Part shown: positions 52,012-64,000 of the stretch, piece after piece
Layout of the letters: each line of letters opens with the position of its first letter
Numbering within the stretch: the stretch's first letter is position 1
Source of the DNA: Mycolicibacterium sp. CBMA 247
GTDB taxonomy: Bacteria; Actinomycetota; Actinomycetes; Mycobacteriales; Mycobacteriaceae
NCBI RefSeq assembly: GCF_009729095.1
Contig: NZ_VTGX01000001.1
Location: 1,178,001 to 1,242,000, forward strand
Direction of reading: 5' to 3'
DNA length: 64,000 bases
Position numbers and translations under genes: made by a program
The notes under the pieces: model-generated
Seen by the model: only the letters and a program-made list of their open reading frames with translations
Told to the model about the DNA's origin: nothing
Database searches by the model: none

Positions 52012-55000
52012 CCGCCATACCGACGGGCACGCGCGCAGCACCGAGCCGATCGCCATCCTCGGGATGGGTTGCCGCTTCCCTGGCGATGTGAACTCACCGG
52101 ACGATTTGTGGCAATTGCTGTCCGGGGCGCGCGACGCCGTCTCACAGTTCCCGACCGACCGGGGATGGAATCTTGATGCGCTCTTCGGACCCGACCCCGA
52201 TGCACCCGGGGCCACCTATGTCCGCGCCGGGTCGTTCCTGGACGACGCCGGTGATTTCGACGCGGCGTTCTTCGGGATCAGTCCGCGTGAAGCACATGCC
52301 ATGGACCCGCAGCAGCGCCTACTGCTCGAGACGACGTGGGAAGCGATGGAGCGGGCTGGGATCGACCCGATTTCCCTGCACGGCAGCGACACCGGCGTGT
52401 TCATCGGCGCAGCCGCTCAGGAGTACGGCCCGCGCCTCTATAACGAGACAGAGGGGTTCGCCGGCTATCTGGCAACAGGTATCCCGACATGCATCGCGTC
52501 GGGTCGCGTGGCCTACACACTCGGGCTGCAGGGCCCGGCGATAACGGTCGATACCGGCTGCTCATCATCTCTGGTCTCGGTGCACCTGGCCGTGCGCTCG
52601 CTGCGGTCGGGCGAATGTGACCTGGCGGTGGCGGGCGGAGTGACCGTGATGTGCTCCCCCAGCGTCCACATCGGCCTCGGCCGGCAGGGCGCCCTGTCCG
52701 CCGACGGCCGATCCAAGCCATTCGCCGCGGCGGCGGACGGATTCGGCGCCGCCGAGGGTGCCGGGATCCTCGCGCTGGCCACCCTGTCGCACGCGCGCCG
52801 CGCGGGGTACCCGGTGCTCGCGGTCATCCGTGGCAGCGCCCTCGGACAGGACGGAGCCACCGATGTGCTGTCGGTCCCGAGCGGTCCGGCGCAGCAGCGA
52901 GTGATTCGGCAGGCGCTTTCGGACGCGCGTTTGAGTGCGGGCGATGTCGATGTGGTCGAGGCGCACGGCACGGGCACCAGAATCGGTGATCCGATCGAAG
53001 CGGCCGCGTTGCAAGCGACGTACGGCGAAGCCCACTCGGCGGCGCGCCCGCTGCTGGTCGGCTCGGTCAAGTCGAACATCGGCCACACACAGTACGCAGC
53101 CGGGGTCGCCGGGGTGATCAAGATCGTGGAGTCGATCCGACGCGGGGTGGTGCCCGCAACATTGCACCTGGATTCTCCTACACCTCAGGTGGATTGGTCG
53201 GCGGGAACGCTCGACGTGGTCGACTGCCCGCGCCCCTGGCCCGATCAGACCGACCGCCCGAGGCGGGCCGGGGTGTCGTCGTTCGGCCTCAGCGGTACCA
53301 ACGCCCACGTGATCCTCGAGCAGGCACCCTCATCTGCGGCCGCGACCCCGATGCGAATGTATCTACCGGTGACCCCGTGGGTGTTGTCGGCGAAGTCGGC
53401 ATCAGCACTTGCCGGGCAGGCGACGCGGTTGCGGCAGTTCGTCGAGCAGCACCCCGACGCGGATCCACACGATGTGGCGTACTCGTTGCTCACGACCCGG
53501 GCATCGTTCGACCACCGCGCGGTGGTGATGGGGGCGGATCGCGACGAGCTGTTGACTGGATTGAGCTCGATGTCCTCCGGCACCTCCGCGCCGAACGCGG
53601 CAATCGGAAAGGTCTGCGCCACAGGAGAAACGGTCTTCGTCTTTCCCGGGCAGGGCTCCCAGTGGCCCGAGATGGCGGTCGAATTGCTCGACTCTGCACC
53701 GGCGTTCGCCGAGCAGATGCGGCGCTGCCACGACGCGTTCACCGAATTCGTGGACTGGTCGCTGTTGGAGACCGTACGGGGCGGCGCCGAGCCAGAGGCG
53801 CTGGACCGGGTCGACGTGGTACAGCCTGTGCTGTTCGCGGTGATGGTCTCGCTGGCCGAACAATGGTGCGCTCTCGGTATCCGTCCCGATGCGGTCATCG
53901 GCCATTCGCAAGGCGAGATCGCGGCGGCATACGTCGCCGGTGCCCTGTCTCTGCGCGACGCGGCAAAGGTGGTCACGTTGCGCAGCAAGGCAATCAGGGC
54001 GATCGCGGGAACGGGTGGCATGGTCTCGGTTGCCCGTCCGATCGACCGGGTTCACGCCCTCATCGAGCGATGGGGAGCGGCGATCACCGTCGCCGCGCAG
54101 AACGGACCGTCGTCGACCGTCGTGACCGGCAACGCAACGGCGCTGGACGGGTTGATGGCCGTCTGCGAGCAGGACGACGTACCGGCCAACCGCATTCCTG
54201 TCGACTACGCCTCACACTCCGCGCACGTCGAGGAGCTGCGGGAGACGCTGCGCGAGTCGCTGGGTGGGCTGCAACCTCGAACCAGCTCCGTCAGGTTCAT
54301 CTCCACCGTCACCGGCGCGGGGTTGGACACCTCGATCCTCGACGGCGACTACTGGTATGCCAATCTGCGACAGCCGGTTCTGTTCGAACAAGCGCTCCGC
54401 TGGTCGCACGAGCACGGATACCGCGCATTCATCGAATCGAGCCCGCATCCGGTGTTGGCCGCCGGCATCCAGGAATCGCTGGAGGACTGGGGTTCCGATC
54501 ACGACCGGGACCACTGCGTGGTCGGGACGCTTCGACGGGGCGAAGGCGGCCTGCGGCGGTTCTTACTATCGGCCGCCGAGGCGCACGTACACGGCACATC
54601 GCCCGACTGGGCCCGCATGTTCAACGACACGGGCGCGCGTCGTATCGACCTGCCCACCTACGCCTTCCAGCACAAGCGCTACTGGATGGACCCCGAGCCA
54701 GGATTCGTCGACGCGAGCAGCCTCGGCATCACCGCGGCCGAGCACCCACTACTCGGCGCCATGGTGGTACAGGCCGACTCGGACGAGACCATCTTCACCG
54801 GCCGGCTGTCGCTGGCGTCCCACCCATGGCTGGCCGATCACAGGGTGCACGGTGTCGCGCTCGCACCCGGTGCGGCGATGGTGGAGCTGGCACTACACGC
54901 CGGTGACCGTGCCGGATTCCCTCGGGTGGACCAACTCGTTCTGCAGGCCCCGTTGATCATCGACGAACACGATGGCGTCGCAGTGCAAGTCATCGTCGGC

Positions 55001-58000
55001 CCCCAGGATGATTCCGGCGAGCGTCCCGTGCGCATCTATTCGCGGATCGACCGCACCGGCTCCGACCGGGCGTGGGTGCGCCATGCCGAAGGCATGCTGT
55101 CCGCGGCCCCCGACGCCGCCCCGTCGGAGAAGTTCGGCCAATGGCCACCCGACGGCGCGGAATCGATCGACGTCTCCGAGGCCTACCCGAAGCTCGCCGC
55201 GGGTGGGTATGAATACGGCCCGGCGTTCCGCGGCCTGCGCTCCGTGTGGCGCCGCGGAGCGGAGGTGTTCGTAGAGGCGGCATTGCCGGAGCAACTCACG
55301 TCAGATGCGGGCCGGTTTGCGCTCCATCCGGTGCTACTCGACGCGATCCTGCATGGCATCGGCGCCGGAGGCATCCTCGCAGATTCGGAACTGACCAGGC
55401 TGCCGTTCGAATGGGAAGGCTTGTCGCTGCATGCTGTGGGCGCCAGTCGGCTGCGCGCCCGGATCACGTTCATCGGCGATGACACTGTCGCCATCACCAT
55501 GATGGACAGCCGCGGGGCCGTCGTCGGCCGCATCGATTCGCTTGCTCTGCGCGGTATTTCACCCGACCGGTTACTGATGACCGCGGTTGCCGACCCGGAT
55601 GTGTACGGGCTCGACTGGGTCGCCCTGGCTGCGCGCAGCGACAGTGCGGACGGCATAGTCGCGGACAACATCACCGTTCTTCGCTGCCCGACAACGGCTT
55701 CCGACAGCATTTCAGTCACCGACGGCACGCGGCAAACGCTGGCCGCAGTGCTGGCCGAAGTGCAGGCATGGCTGTCAGCCGATGACCCGAATGACGATGC
55801 GCGACTGGCGGTGCTGACCTGCGGCGCGATCGCCGTCGACTCATCCGAAGACGTCACCGATCTCGGCCAGGCCGCCGCGTGGGGATTGCTGCGGAGCGCT
55901 CAGACCGAGAACCCCGGGCGTATCTTGTTGGCCGACATCGACGACTGGGCCGGCATCGATGGCGTTGTCTCCGAGATGGCCGGCCGCGATGAACCCCAAC
56001 TCGCCTTCCGTGACGGCGCGTGCTTCGCCCCGCGCCTGGTTTGCACAGAGAGAATCGGCGGCGCTGAACTCGTCGAGGCGGGCTCCTGGCGACTTGCCAC
56101 CCTCGGGGACGGCACGTTGGACCGACGGAACGTGGCCCTGCGCCCCGCCCCCGAATTTCGGCAACCTCTCGTTCCAGGTCAGGTGCGCCTCGGTCTGCGC
56201 TCCAGTGGCGTGAACTTCCATGACGTGCTGACCGCACTCGGTCACCCATCGGAATACGATGTGGGCCTGGAGGGTGCCGGCGTCGTTCTCGAGGTCGCCG
56301 ACGATGTGGCGGAGTTCGTGCCGGGCGACCGCGTGATGGGGCAGTTCTTCGGCGCGGGACCTGTTGTCGTGGTGGATCACCGGAGGATCGCGTGCATCCC
56401 CCGCGGGTGGTCTTACGGGCAGGCAGCGACGGTGCCCGCCGTCTTCCTGACCGCGTATTATGCGTTGGCGCATGCCGCGCGGGTCAGCGCAGGTGACCGG
56501 GTACTCGTGCACGCGGCCACCGGCGGTGTCGGCATGGCCGCGGTACAACTGGCCAGGCACTGGGGTCTCGAAGTATATGCAACGGCCAGCCCCGGCAAAT
56601 GGGACGTGCTGCGCAACATGGGATTCGATGACGACCACATCGCGAACTCACGCACACTCGAATTCGAGGAGAAGTTCTCCGCGGCAACCGGCGGCATGGG
56701 AATGGACGTCGTACTCGACTGCCTGAAAGAAGAATTCGTCGAGGCATCGTTGCGGCTCCTCGCGCACGGCGGGCGGTTCGTCGAGCTGGGCAAGGCAGAT
56801 ATCCGGGATCCGCGCGAAGTGGCGACGCGGTATCCGGGTGTTCGGTATCGAGCGTTCGACCTCCTCGACGACGTCCCTGTCGAGCTCTTGAGCGAGATGC
56901 TCTGCGAGCTGGTGAAGCTCTTCGAGACAGGCGACCTGCGTCCCCTTCCGCGACGCTCGTGGGACATCCGACAGGCCTCGGATGCCTACCGATTCCTGAG
57001 CCGGGCCCGCCACGTCGGCAAGTTGGAGCTCACCGTCCCCAGGCCGCTCGATCCGACAGGCACGGTCCTGATCACCGGCGGTACGGGCGTACTCGGTGCT
57101 CTCCTCGCCCGGCACCTGGTGACCCGTCATGGCGCCCGCAACCTGTTGCTCGTCAGCCGAAAGGGGCGCGCGGCGGTAGGTTCGGACGTGATTGAGTCGG
57201 AGCTGACCGGGCTCGGCGCTTCAGTTCGGATCGAGTCGTGCGACGCGGCGGACCGAGATTCATTGCAGGGACTGCTGGCCCGGATATCGACCGAGCACCC
57301 GCTGACCGCCGTCATTCACGCTGCCGGAGTGCTCGATGACACCGTCTTCGCTGCGCAGACACCACATCACCTGGACACGGTGCTCCGTCCGAAGATCGAT
57401 GCGGCCTGGAACCTGCATGAACTCACTGCGTCTGCGGATCTGGCGGCGTTCGTCCTGTTCTCGTCGGCAGCCGGCGTCCTCGGCTCGCCCGGCCAGGCCA
57501 ACTACGCAGCTGCAAATGCCTTCCTGGACGGGCTCGCGCAGCATCGGCGCCAGCATGGACTCCCGGGCATCTCCATGGCGTGGGGATGGTGGGGGCAGGC
57601 GACCGGGATGACAGGTCACCTCGACGAACGCGATCGCGCCCGCATGAGCCGCAGCGGCTACATTCCGATGTCCCCGACGGACGGTCTCGCGCATTTCGAT
57701 GCTGCACTCCGACAGGCACGGTCGTTTGTCGTCCCGGCGCAGTTCGACCTCGCCAAGATCCGATCCCATTCGGGGATCGGCGGCCCGCCGCCGATGTTCC
57801 GCGGCATGATCCGAGCGGCACGACGTGCCGCCGAATCGGCGGCCACGGTCGAGCCGTCCGCCGATCTCCGACAGCGTCTTGCGGCGATGAGCGACTCCGA
57901 CCGGGAACACGAGCTGGTCGACATCGTCCGGTCGAACGCGGCCGCGGTACTCGGGCATGACTCCACCGACGCGGTGGGCGCAGACCAGGAGTTCAAGGAG

Positions 58001-59518
58001 TTGGGCTTCGATTCGCTGGGTGCGGTCGAATTCCGGAATCGGCTGAAATCCGCTACCGGCTTGAAGTTGCCCTCCACCATCGTCTTTGATCATCCGACAT
58101 CGACGGCGCTGGCGCGGTACCTGGCACGTGCACTCGACACCGTCGGAGACCCGACCGTCAGGGCACAGGCCGGCGAGCAGGCCAACCAGATATTCTGGCC
58201 GCTGACGGGCTCCCAACGCGACATCGTCGCGATCAGCGCGCGCTATCCAGATCTACCGATCGCCCAGGTATCTGCCCACGCCCGCCTGGACGGCACGGTG
58301 GATCTGGAGCGGATGCGCGAATGCGTGCGGCGAGCACGCCGGCGCAACGATGCGTTGCGACTGCGGATCGAGTTTCGCGACGGCGAGTTCGTCCAGAGCC
58401 TCGACTCCGCACCGACCGACCTCGAGTTCGTCGACTTCACTACGGATATCGACCCGGATGGCGCATGTCGGCGCTGGATCGCCCAGGCAGGTGAACACGT
58501 GCTTTCCCTCAACGGCCCGCTGACCCGAGCCGCCGTCCTGGTCGACCGGACCGATTCGTTCCTGGTGTACACGTGCTTTCACCACGCGGTGGCCGACGCG
58601 TGGGGCATCCATCTCGCGTTGAGCCAACTGTTGAACGACTATCTGGCGCAGGCCGATACCAGTGACATCGAGGTGCCCGCATACCTGGACTTCGTGCGCA
58701 CCGACCATGAGTACCGCACCTCGCCGGCTTGGACGACCGATCGAGAGTACTTGGCGCACAAGTACCGTGATGTCGAGCCGGCGTTGTTCGCCCGCAACGG
58801 GTCGGTGCGTAGTCGGCATCGCCGTCATCACACGTTGCAGGTGAATCCCGAAACCGCCCAGCGTATTCGTGACACCGGTCGGTCGATCTTCGCGTTCACC
58901 GCAGCCGCCATCGGCGAGTACCTGCGCCGGATACATCGCGGTGGGGACATCGTGATCGGAGTCCCGTTCCTCAACCGCACATCGGATGCCGAACTCCGCA
59001 CCGTCGGCTGCATGGTGAACATGCTTCCGCTGCGAATTCCGGTCGACGCCGCGTCGTCCATGGCCGATCTCGCCGACCGGATCACCGCACAGGTTTGGGA
59101 TCTGCAAGCCCACCAACGGTGTGCATACGGCGACTTCGTCACGGCGTCGCCCGATGGGTCTGGAACGTCCGCGATGCTGTTCGACGTCACGTACTCATAC
59201 CTCACGATTCCGGATATCGACGACACACAGGGAATCTGGAAAGAGTCCAGCCTGCTGGCGTCCGGATACTCGCTCGACGCGGTCAACATCGTCGTTCGCG
59301 ACCACGCGCGGGACGGATCGCTCGTGGCGGACCTCTTCTACGCAGACGATGTATTCGACGAGAACTATCGCTTCGCGGATGCCCTGCGGCACGTATTGAC
59401 CTTGACGAGGCGAGCACTGGATGCGCCCACGACAGCACCAGGTGACCTCGACATGCTGTCGGCCGCTGACCGTCACATGCTGGAAGCCTTCGCCCGCGGA
59501 GGGCCGGTCAATGCTTGA
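52001..59518 (+). CDS. Hybrid polyketide synthase: KS-AT-DH-ER-KR-ACP with C-terminal condensation domain
   Basis: About 2505 residues. I chose the ATG at 52001 (MADNRHTDG) because GGAG lies 8 bp upstream; an ATG at 51965 is possible. Domains in order: KS with Cys187 in VDTGCSSS plus VEAHGTGT and SNIGHTQ; AT with Ser636 in GHSQGE and the methylmalonyl-type YASH motif; DH with [10 protein letters not shown] (His947) and DAILH (Asp1114). Then ER with [18 protein letters not shown] with [12 protein letters not shown] and HAAGVLDDT (B-type LDD), ACP with GFDSLGAV (Ser2005), and a condensation domain with [10 protein letters not shown] (His2194-2195). It is a fully reducing module adding one methyl-branched, saturated unit, which the C domain would pass to an aminoacyl carrier. 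No loading domain is present. Confidence 0.95.
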   Translation: MADNRHTDGHARSTEPIAILGMGCRFPGDVNSPDDLWQLLSGARDAVSQFPTDRGWNLDALFGPDPDAPGATYVRAGSFLDDAGDFDAAFFGISPREAHAMDPQQRLLLETTWEAMERAGIDPISLHGSDTGVFIGAAAQEYGPRLYNETEGFAGYLATGIPTCIASGRVAYTLGLQGPAITVDTGCSSSLVSVHLAVRSLRSGECDLAVAGGVTVMCSPSVHIGLGRQGALSADGRSKPFAAAADGFGAAEGAGILALATLSHARRAGYPVLAVIRGSALGQDGATDVLSVPSGPAQQRVIRQALSDARLSAGDVDVVEAHGTGTRIGDPIEAAALQATYGEAHSAARPLLVGSVKSNIGHTQYAAGVAGVIKIVESIRRGVVPATLHLDSPTPQVDWSAGTLDVVDCPRPWPDQTDRPRRAGVSSFGLSGTNAHVILEQAPSSAAATPMRMYLPVTPWVLSAKSASALAGQATRLRQFVEQHPDADPHDVAYSLLTTRASFDHRAVVMGADRDELLTGLSSMSSGTSAPNAAIGKVCATGETVFVFPGQGSQWPEMAVELLDSAPAFAEQMRRCHDAFTEFVDWSLLETVRGGAEPEALDRVDVVQPVLFAVMVSLAEQWCALGIRPDAVIGHSQGEIAAAYVAGALSLRDAAKVVTLRSKAIRAIAGTGGMVSVARPIDRVHALIERWGAAITVAAQNGPSSTVVTGNATALDGLMAVCEQDDVPANRIPVDYASHSAHVEELRETLRESLGGLQPRTSSVRFISTVTGAGLDTSILDGDYWYANLRQPVLFEQALRWSHEHGYRAFIESSPHPVLAAGIQESLEDWGSDHDRDHCVVGTLRRGEGGLRRFLLSAAEAHVHGTSPDWARMFNDTGARRIDLPTYAFQHKRYWMDPEPGFVDASSLGITAAEHPLLGAMVVQADSDETIFTGRLSLASHPWLADHRVHGVALAPGAAMVELALHAGDRAGFPRVDQLVLQAPLIIDEHDGVAVQVIVGPQDDSGERPVRIYSRIDRTGSDRAWVRHAEGMLSAAPDAAPSEKFGQWPPDGAESIDVSEAYPKLAAGGYEYGPAFRGLRSVWRRGAEVFVEAALPEQLTSDAGRFALHPVLLDAILHGIGAGGILADSELTRLPFEWEGLSLHAVGASRLRARITFIGDDTVAITMMDSRGAVVGRIDSLALRGISPDRLLMTAVADPDVYGLDWVALAARSDSADGIVADNITVLRCPTTASDSISVTDGTRQTLAAVLAEVQAWLSADDPNDDARLAVLTCGAIAVDSSEDVTDLGQAAAWGLLRSAQTENPGRILLADIDDWAGIDGVVSEMAGRDEPQLAFRDGACFAPRLVCTERIGGAELVEAGSWRLATLGDGTLDRRNVALRPAPEFRQPLVPGQVRLGLRSSGVNFHDVLTALGHPSEYDVGLEGAGVVLEVADDVAEFVPGDRVMGQFFGAGPVVVVDHRRIACIPRGWSYGQAATVPAVFLTAYYALAHAARVSAGDRVLVHAATGGVGMAAVQLARHWGLEVYATASPGKWDVLRNMGFDDDHIANSRTLEFEEKFSAATGGMGMDVVLDCLKEEFVEASLRLLAHGGRFVELGKADIRDPREVATRYPGVRYRAFDLLDDVPVELLSEMLCELVKLFETGDLRPLPRRSWDIRQASDAYRFLSRARHVGKLELTVPRPLDPTGTVLITGGTGVLGALLARHLVTRHGARNLLLVSRKGRAAVGSDVIESELTGLGASVRIESCDAADRDSLQGLLARISTEHPLTAVIHAAGVLDDTVFAAQTPHHLDTVLRPKIDAAWNLHELTASADLAAFVLFSSAAGVLGSPGQANYAAANAFLDGLAQHRRQHGLPGISMAWGWWGQATGMTGHLDERDRARMSRSGYIPMSPTDGLAHFDAALRQARSFVVPAQFDLAKIRSHSGIGGPPPMFRGMIRAARRAAESAATVEPSADLRQRLAAMSDSDREHELVDIVRSNAAAVLGHDSTDAVGADQEFKELGFDSLGAVEFRNRLKSATGLKLPSTIVFDHPTSTALARYLARALDTVGDPTVRAQAGEQANQIFWPLTGSQRDIVAISARYPDLPIAQVSAHARLDGTVDLERMRECVRRARRRNDALRLRIEFRDGEFVQSLDSAPTDLEFVDFTTDIDPDGACRRWIAQAGEHVLSLNGPLTRAAVLVDRTDSFLVYTCFHHAVADAWGIHLALSQLLNDYLAQADTSDIEVPAYLDFVRTDHEYRTSPAWTTDREYLAHKYRDVEPALFARNGSVRSRHRRHHTLQVNPETAQRIRDTGRSIFAFTAAAIGEYLRRIHRGGDIVIGVPFLNRTSDAELRTVGCMVNMLPLRIPVDAASSMADLADRITAQVWDLQAHQRCAYGDFVTASPDGSGTSAMLFDVTYSYLTIPDIDDTQGIWKESSLLASGYSLDAVNIVVRDHARDGSLVADLFYADDVFDENYRFADALRHVLTLTRRALDAPTTAPGDLDMLSAADRHMLEAFARGGPVNA

Positions 59519-62500
59519 CACTGCGCTGGACCCGAGGATCGACCGCCTGGCCCCCAGGGCATCAGGTGATCATCCTGCGGTGCTGACGGCAGGCAGTACG
59601 CTCAGCTACGCGGATTTCGACGCCGCTGTGAGTCAGATTGCGAAAGTGTTGCGAGCCAAGGGCGTCGGGCGCAACGAGTGTGTCGCGGTGATGGTGCCGC
59701 GCTCACCGGAGATGCTCGTGGCCATCCACGGAGTGCTGCGCGCGGGCGGCGCCTACGTACCGATCGATCCGTCGTATCCGGCGGTGCGTATTCATACCCT
59801 CATCGACGAATGCGGAGCCCGGCTGATCGTGGCCGGGCCGGAATTCGCCGAAATTGCCCACGACCTCGGCGTTGATCGGGTCGAGCCGACCATTGCCCGG
59901 GCCGAGTCGGTGGAGCCGGTAGCCGCACCTGAGGACCTCGCCTACGTCATCTTCACATCGGGGTCCACGGGGCGGCCCAAGGGTGTGATGGTCGAGCACC
60001 GGTCGGTGGCCAACCGGCTGACCTGGATGCAGCGGCAGTACCCGCTGTCCGAGCGCGACGTGGTCCTGCAGAAGACGCCGGCAACATTCGATGTCTCGGT
60101 GTGGGAATTGCTGTGGTGGGCGATGGCCGGTGCGAGCGTCGCATTGCTCGAGCCGGGCGGGGAGCGCGATCCGCGCCGCATCATCGCCGCGGTCGAACGG
60201 CATCGCGTCACAGTCATGCATTTCGTGCCGTCGATGCTCAGTCCGTTCCTGGATGAGCTGGAGGACCAAGCAGATTCGCTGTATCGCGTGTCGTCGGTGC
60301 ACACGGTGTTCTGCAGTGGCGAGGCACTCACCCCGGCTCTGGTCGAGCGGTTCAACCAGGTGTTCAGCACTGGAGCGGTACCGCGGCTGGTGAATCTCTA
60401 CGGACCGACCGAGGCGACAGTCGACGTCAGCTACTTCGACTGCCCTTCGAAGGGTCCGATCGATGCGGTCCCGATCGGCAAGCCGATCGACAACACCACG
60501 TTGCTCGTACTGGATGAGCGCGGAAACCACTGCCCAGTGGGCATTCCAGGTGAACTGAACATCAGCGGCATCGGGCTGGCCCGCGGTTACCGAGGGCGCG
60601 AGGACCTGACAGCGATTTCCTTCGTCGCCGACGAGCAGGTGCCCGGTGGCCGACGGTACCGGACGGGTGACCTCGCCCGGTGGAGGGCGGACGGCAACCT
60701 GGAATTCCTCGGCCGCATCGACGATGAAGTCAAGGTACGCGGTAATCGAGTGAGCCCCGGCGAGATCCAAGCCGCCATGGAGTCGTGCCCAGGCGTGCGT
60801 TCCGCGGTCGTGATCGCCGAGCCGACCGCGGAGCCGCCCCACGGCATCTACCTCATCGGCTACTTTGTGGGAGAGCCCGTCTCCGTCGATCAGCTCCGCG
60901 ATCACCTCACACAGCGACTGCCCGCGTACATGGTGCCCACCAGGTTCGTCGAATTGACCGCGTTTCCCCTCACCGCAAGCGGGAAGGTGGATCGGCGGGC
61001 GCTCCCCTCACCCGGTGCGCCGGACCGGTCGGCCGTGGCCCCGCGCACATCCACGGAGGCGACGCTGATCGAGGTGATCACAGCGGTGCTCGGCGTGGAA
61101 ACCGTTGGCGTCAATGACAATTTCTTCTCCGTCGGCGGAGACTCGATCCTCGCCCTCGCGGTGCGCACCGAGGCCGAGAAGCGCGGCATCGCTTTCGATA
61201 TCGATGATCTGTTCGCTCGGCCGACGGTCGCCGAGCTGGCCGCGTCGTGTGCGCAACCGGCCGGCGTACCGCATGGCGTCACCGATACCTTCGCAATGCT
61301 CCCGGCAGGTGACCGCGCGCCGCTGGGCGACGCCGAGGATGCCTTCCCTGCGACGGCACTGCAACTGGGCATGTTGTTCCACAGCAGCAATGGCGCCGAA
61401 TCCATCATGTACAAGGATGTTTTCCGCTACCGCATCGCGATGCCATGGGGCGAAAAGGAGTTCGGCGAGGCGTTCGATCGGCTCGTCAGACGACATCCCG
61501 CGCTGCGATCCTCATTCGACCTGAGCGCGTATTCGGTTCCCGTGCAGATTGTCTGGCCGCAAGTGCCAAAGGCATTCGACGTGGTGACCGGAGCCGATGA
61601 CGTGCTTGTCTGGGACTACCTGTCCGCCATGCACACCTACCCGTACGACGTCGACCGTGCTCCGCTCTACAGCCTGCGCGCATTTGTGCGCGACGAGGGT
61701 GTGGATCTGGTGTTCGCCTTCCATCACGCGATCCTGGACGGCTGGAGCGTGGCGAACCTCATCCGCGAGTTGGTGCAGGACTATCTGTTCCGCATCGGCA
61801 TCGAGGTCGTACCGGTCGACACCGCCCCGCACTCCCCCACGATGCTCGCCGAGTACGTTCGCCTGGAAAAAATGGCCCTGGACGACCCTGCGACGCAGGA
61901 GTTTTGGCGCAGAGCGGTCAGCGGGTCACACCTGACGGCACTGCCACCCCAAACCGCCCCCGACGAGCCTGCCACCGCTGACCCGGTTGTCACAACGCTG
62001 ATCCCCCAGCCGGTGCAGGATGCCGCCGGGCACCTGGCGAAGTCACGCGGGATACCCCTGAAGACGCTACTGCTGGCCGTGCATTGCCTTACATTGCAGA
62101 GACTCTCGGGCGACGCAGACGTCACCACCGGCGTGGTCACCCACGGGCGCCCCGACCGGGCCGGGGCCGAACAAGCCGCCGGAATGTTCCTCAACGTCGT
62201 CCCGATCCGGTTCAACACCGAGCCGCAGGTCTGGTTCGACGCGGTCGAACACGTGCACCGGTTCGAGCACGAAAGCCATCGCTATCGGCGCTACCCGTTG
62301 CAGGCCATGCAGGCCGACGCGGGCCGGCCCCTGTTCGACACCGCATTCAATTTCGCCAACTTCCACCCGTTCACCGAACTGGCCACCTCCCAAACGATCC
62401 AGCTCCTCGACTTCGAGATACATGAGCAGACCAATTTCGTGCTGCTCGCGACCGCCGGCATCGACCCGCGCACCCAGCGGCTGTTCCTGCGCGTCACCGG

Positions 62501-64000
62501 TGATCCGCACCGTGTCAGCGCCGCGCAAGCCCAGGATTACGCAGATACATTCGCGTACGCACTGGCGGCAACCGCACGCTCACCCGAGCAGGCCCTCGAC
62601 TTCGGCGCCGGCGAGCTGACCGTACCGAAAAACGGTGTCGAGGCGACGTTGATCGACGTGTTCGCCTCCGCGCTCGGGGTGAAGACCGTCGGCGTCAATG
62701 ACAACTTCTTCACCGTTGGCGGCGACTCGATACTTGCCCTCGTCGTGCGCAGCAGGGCGGAGAAGCGCGGTATCGCTTTCGAACTGGAGGATCTGTACGC
62801 TCGGCCCACCATTGCCGAACTGTCCACTTCCTGGTCGCGACCCACCGGCGTGCCGCGCGGAGTCACCGATGCGTTTGCGTTGCTTCCGCTGATCGACCGC
62901 GCGGCACTGCACGAAGCACAGGACGCGTTCCCCGCGACGACGCTGCAGCTGGGGATGCTCTTTCACAGCATCGAGCGCTCCGATTCGACCATGTACAAGG
63001 ACGTCTTCCGCTATCGATTGGCAATGCCCTGGCACGAGGAGGAGTTCGGCGACGCATTCGACCAATTGGTCACCCGGCATCCCGCGCTGCGATCCTCGTT
63101 CGAGCTGGCTCGGCATTCGGTTCCGGTGCAGATCGTCTGGTCGGCGGTGCCACGCGCGTTCGACGTTTCGACCGGAGCCGGTGATGCGGACATCGAGGAT
63201 TACATGGCCGCGCGGCACACCCAACGTTATGACGTCGGCAGGGCTCCGCTGTACCGCCTGCACGCGTTCGTCCGAGACACCGGCGTGGATCTGGTCTTCG
63301 CCTTTCATCACGCGATCCTCGACGGCTGGAGCGTCGCAAACCTGATCCGTGAGCTGGTACAGGACTACTTGGCCCGGCTCGGTGTGGATGTGCCACCCGT
63401 CGACGCGGCGCCCCACTCGCCCACCATGCTCGCCGAGTTTGCCCGACTGGAGAAGGAGTCGTTGGAAAGCGTTGATACCCATCAGTTCTGGCGCAGGCAC
63501 CTGGATGGTTCACACGCGACGTCGATGCAGTCCTGGGTCGCCCATGAAGCACCGGCGACTGCCGACCCATCGGCAACGGTCATGATTCCGCGCTGGCTGC
63601 ACAAAGCCGCCGAGCGACTGGCCCAGTCGCGTGGGCTGCCGGTGAAATCGCTGCTGCTCACCGCCCACTGCGCGACTCTGCGGAGAGTCTCCGGCGCGGT
63701 GGACGTCACGACTGGAATGGTCACTCATGGACGCCCCGGTCGGGCCGGGGCTGAAGCCGCCGCCGGAATGTTCCTCAACACCATCCCGATCCGGCTGGAC
63801 GACACACCACAGACCTGGCTCGACGCTGTCGGGCGCATCCATCAGTTCGAACGCACCAGCCACCGCCATCGCCGATACCCGTTGCAGGCCATGCAATCCG
63901 ATGCGGGACGCATCTTGTTCACTACGGTGTTCGATTTCCTCCGCTACCGCACTTTCGACGAGATGGTCGGTGTCGCCGGGGTCGAGCTGCTCGGATTCGA
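59511..64000 (+). CDS. Non-ribosomal peptide synthetase, A-T-C-T-C... (runs off the window)
   Basis: Open from the ATG at 59511 to the window end (about 1496 residues seen). It overlaps the PKS stop by 8 bp. The adenylation domain (about 15-505) has [70 protein letters not shown] and Lys in [12 protein letters not shown]. The specificity residues read by alignment to GrsA are D-V-W-H-F-S-L-V-D-K, a known serine code. Then come a carrier domain (Ser545 in VGGDSILAL), a condensation domain ([10 protein letters not shown] at 737-746), a second carrier (Ser1073) and a second condensation domain ([10 protein letters not shown] at about 1265). No A domain separates the last two units. Confidence 0.95.
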   Translation, partial: MLDTALDPRIDRLAPRASGDHPAVLTAGSTLSYADFDAAVSQIAKVLRAKGVGRNECVAVMVPRSPEMLVAIHGVLRAGGAYVPIDPSYPAVRIHTLIDECGARLIVAGPEFAEIAHDLGVDRVEPTIARAESVEPVAAPEDLAYVIFTSGSTGRPKGVMVEHRSVANRLTWMQRQYPLSERDVVLQKTPATFDVSVWELLWWAMAGASVALLEPGGERDPRRIIAAVERHRVTVMHFVPSMLSPFLDELEDQADSLYRVSSVHTVFCSGEALTPALVERFNQVFSTGAVPRLVNLYGPTEATVDVSYFDCPSKGPIDAVPIGKPIDNTTLLVLDERGNHCPVGIPGELNISGIGLARGYRGREDLTAISFVADEQVPGGRRYRTGDLARWRADGNLEFLGRIDDEVKVRGNRVSPGEIQAAMESCPGVRSAVVIAEPTAEPPHGIYLIGYFVGEPVSVDQLRDHLTQRLPAYMVPTRFVELTAFPLTASGKVDRRALPSPGAPDRSAVAPRTSTEATLIEVITAVLGVETVGVNDNFFSVGGDSILALAVRTEAEKRGIAFDIDDLFARPTVAELAASCAQPAGVPHGVTDTFAMLPAGDRAPLGDAEDAFPATALQLGMLFHSSNGAESIMYKDVFRYRIAMPWGEKEFGEAFDRLVRRHPALRSSFDLSAYSVPVQIVWPQVPKAFDVVTGADDVLVWDYLSAMHTYPYDVDRAPLYSLRAFVRDEGVDLVFAFHHAILDGWSVANLIRELVQDYLFRIGIEVVPVDTAPHSPTMLAEYVRLEKMALDDPATQEFWRRAVSGSHLTALPPQTAPDEPATADPVVTTLIPQPVQDAAGHLAKSRGIPLKTLLLAVHCLTLQRLSGDADVTTGVVTHGRPDRAGAEQAAGMFLNVVPIRFNTEPQVWFDAVEHVHRFEHESHRYRRYPLQAMQADAGRPLFDTAFNFANFHPFTELATSQTIQLLDFEIHEQTNFVLLATAGIDPRTQRLFLRVTGDPHRVSAAQAQDYADTFAYALAATARSPEQALDFGAGELTVPKNGVEATLIDVFASALGVKTVGVNDNFFTVGGDSILALVVRSRAEKRGIAFELEDLYARPTIAELSTSWSRPTGVPRGVTDAFALLPLIDRAALHEAQDAFPATTLQLGMLFHSIERSDSTMYKDVFRYRLAMPWHEEEFGDAFDQLVTRHPALRSSFELARHSVPVQIVWSAVPRAFDVSTGAGDADIEDYMAARHTQRYDVGRAPLYRLHAFVRDTGVDLVFAFHHAILDGWSVANLIRELVQDYLARLGVDVPPVDAAPHSPTMLAEFARLEKESLESVDTHQFWRRHLDGSHATSMQSWVAHEAPATADPSATVMIPRWLHKAAERLAQSRGLPVKSLLLTAHCATLRRVSGAVDVTTGMVTHGRPGRAGAEAAAGMFLNTIPIRLDDTPQTWLDAVGRIHQFERTSHRHRRYPLQAMQSDAGRILFTTVFDFLRYRTFDEMVGVAGVELLGF
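61056..62639 (+). repeat. Tandem duplication unit 1 inside the NRPS gene (T-C didomain)
   Basis: Starts at the EATLIEV... carrier-domain entry and covers the first T and C domains. The carrier Ser, the VGVNDNFF entry motif and the HHxxxDG active site all recur exactly 1584 bp (528 codons) downstream. Nucleotide similarity is high around the HHAILDGWS region. Confidence 0.85.
62640..64000 (+). repeat. Tandem duplication unit 2 inside the NRPS gene (cut by window end)
   Basis: Second copy of the T-C unit with the same order and the same 1584-bp register as unit 1. Divergence is mostly synonymous in the active-site blocks ([20 protein letters not shown] is identical in both), while surrounding residues differ moderately. 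The end of this copy lies beyond the window. Confidence 0.85.

Noticed and set aside
52001..53300. KSQ-type loading module at the PKS start
   Set aside because: The ketosynthase has the normal active-site Cys (VDTGCSSS), so it is not a decarboxylating KSQ loading domain.
53194..54906. Plus-strand open frame of about 570 codons inside the PKS
   Set aside because: It is another frame of the KS-AT-DH region, Arg/Gly-rich with no recognisable domain. The PKS frame has complete catalytic motifs.
57260..58216. Minus-strand open frame opposite the KR-ACP region
   Set aside because: Antisense to intact KR and ACP motifs, with no recognisable protein family.
1..64000. CRISPR arrays, rRNA or tRNA genes
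   Set aside because: No regularly spaced short repeats, no rRNA-like conserved stretches and no convincing cloverleaf sequences were seen on reading the window; no dedicated search could be run.

Overview
The window looks like the chromosome of a high-GC, probably environmental mycobacterium (Mycobacterium/Mycolicibacterium). The evidence is the codon bias, the PknH-like kinase sensor architecture, an F420-type LLM oxidoreductase, the large actinobacterial NAD-glutamate dehydrogenase and the many GTG starts with 4-bp stop/start overlaps. This is inferred from protein character only, without any database search.

Region 1 (1-11,888) holds the N-terminal part of glmS, an alpha/beta-hydrolase-like gene and a leftward catabolic operon: class III aminotransferase, glutaryl-CoA-dehydrogenase-like enzyme, aldehyde dehydrogenase, CaiB/BaiF CoA-transferase and a PucR regulator. 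Together these suit 5-aminovalerate or GABA to glutarate/glutaryl-CoA chemistry. A short NAD-glutamate dehydrogenase is transcribed divergently and would recycle the glutamate formed by transamination.

Region 2 (11,900-22,421) is an amine-catabolism locus. A cytosolic Cache protein and a GntR/FCD regulator face a rightward operon of APC permease, cytochrome P450, PuuA-like glutamine synthetase, a signal-less solute-binding-fold protein, two gamma-glutamyl-GABA hydrolase-like amidotransferases, a PDR/VanB reductase and a semialdehyde dehydrogenase. It resembles the Puu putrescine route with the amine oxidase replaced by a P450 and its reductase.

Region 3 (22,601-28,621) is a leftward LysR-FMO-RidA-DUF1028-M20-AspA cluster, probably for an amide-linked, aspartate-yielding substrate. 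Nested inverted repeats lie before the FMO gene.

Region 4 (28,700-43,000) is accessory DNA. It begins with a lower-GC NCS1 transporter-nitrilase-aldoxime dehydratase operon, whose 3' end is overwritten by an IS3-family element. That IS3 is dead: it has a 1-bp frameshift, and an intact IS21-family element (5-bp target duplication CACGC) interrupts it. Then come a RusA-like nuclease, two related transmembrane Ser/Thr kinases, a HEPN/AbiV-type abortive-infection protein, an OGG-fold-like protein and some decayed coding DNA.

Region 5 (43,063-64,000) carries a Tat-exported peptidoglycan amidase and an LLM oxidoreductase. They are followed by what looks like an undescribed natural-product locus: a LAL-type LuxR regulator, a class III cyclase/ATPase regulator, a glycine/sarcosine N-methyltransferase homologue, a KS-AT-DH-ER-KR-ACP-C synthase and the start of an NRPS. 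The methyltransferase gene overlaps the PKS gene and the PKS gene overlaps the NRPS gene. The NRPS has a serine-type adenylation domain followed by a tandemly duplicated T-C unit with no further A domain before the window ends. No CRISPR array, rRNA or tRNA was recognised.
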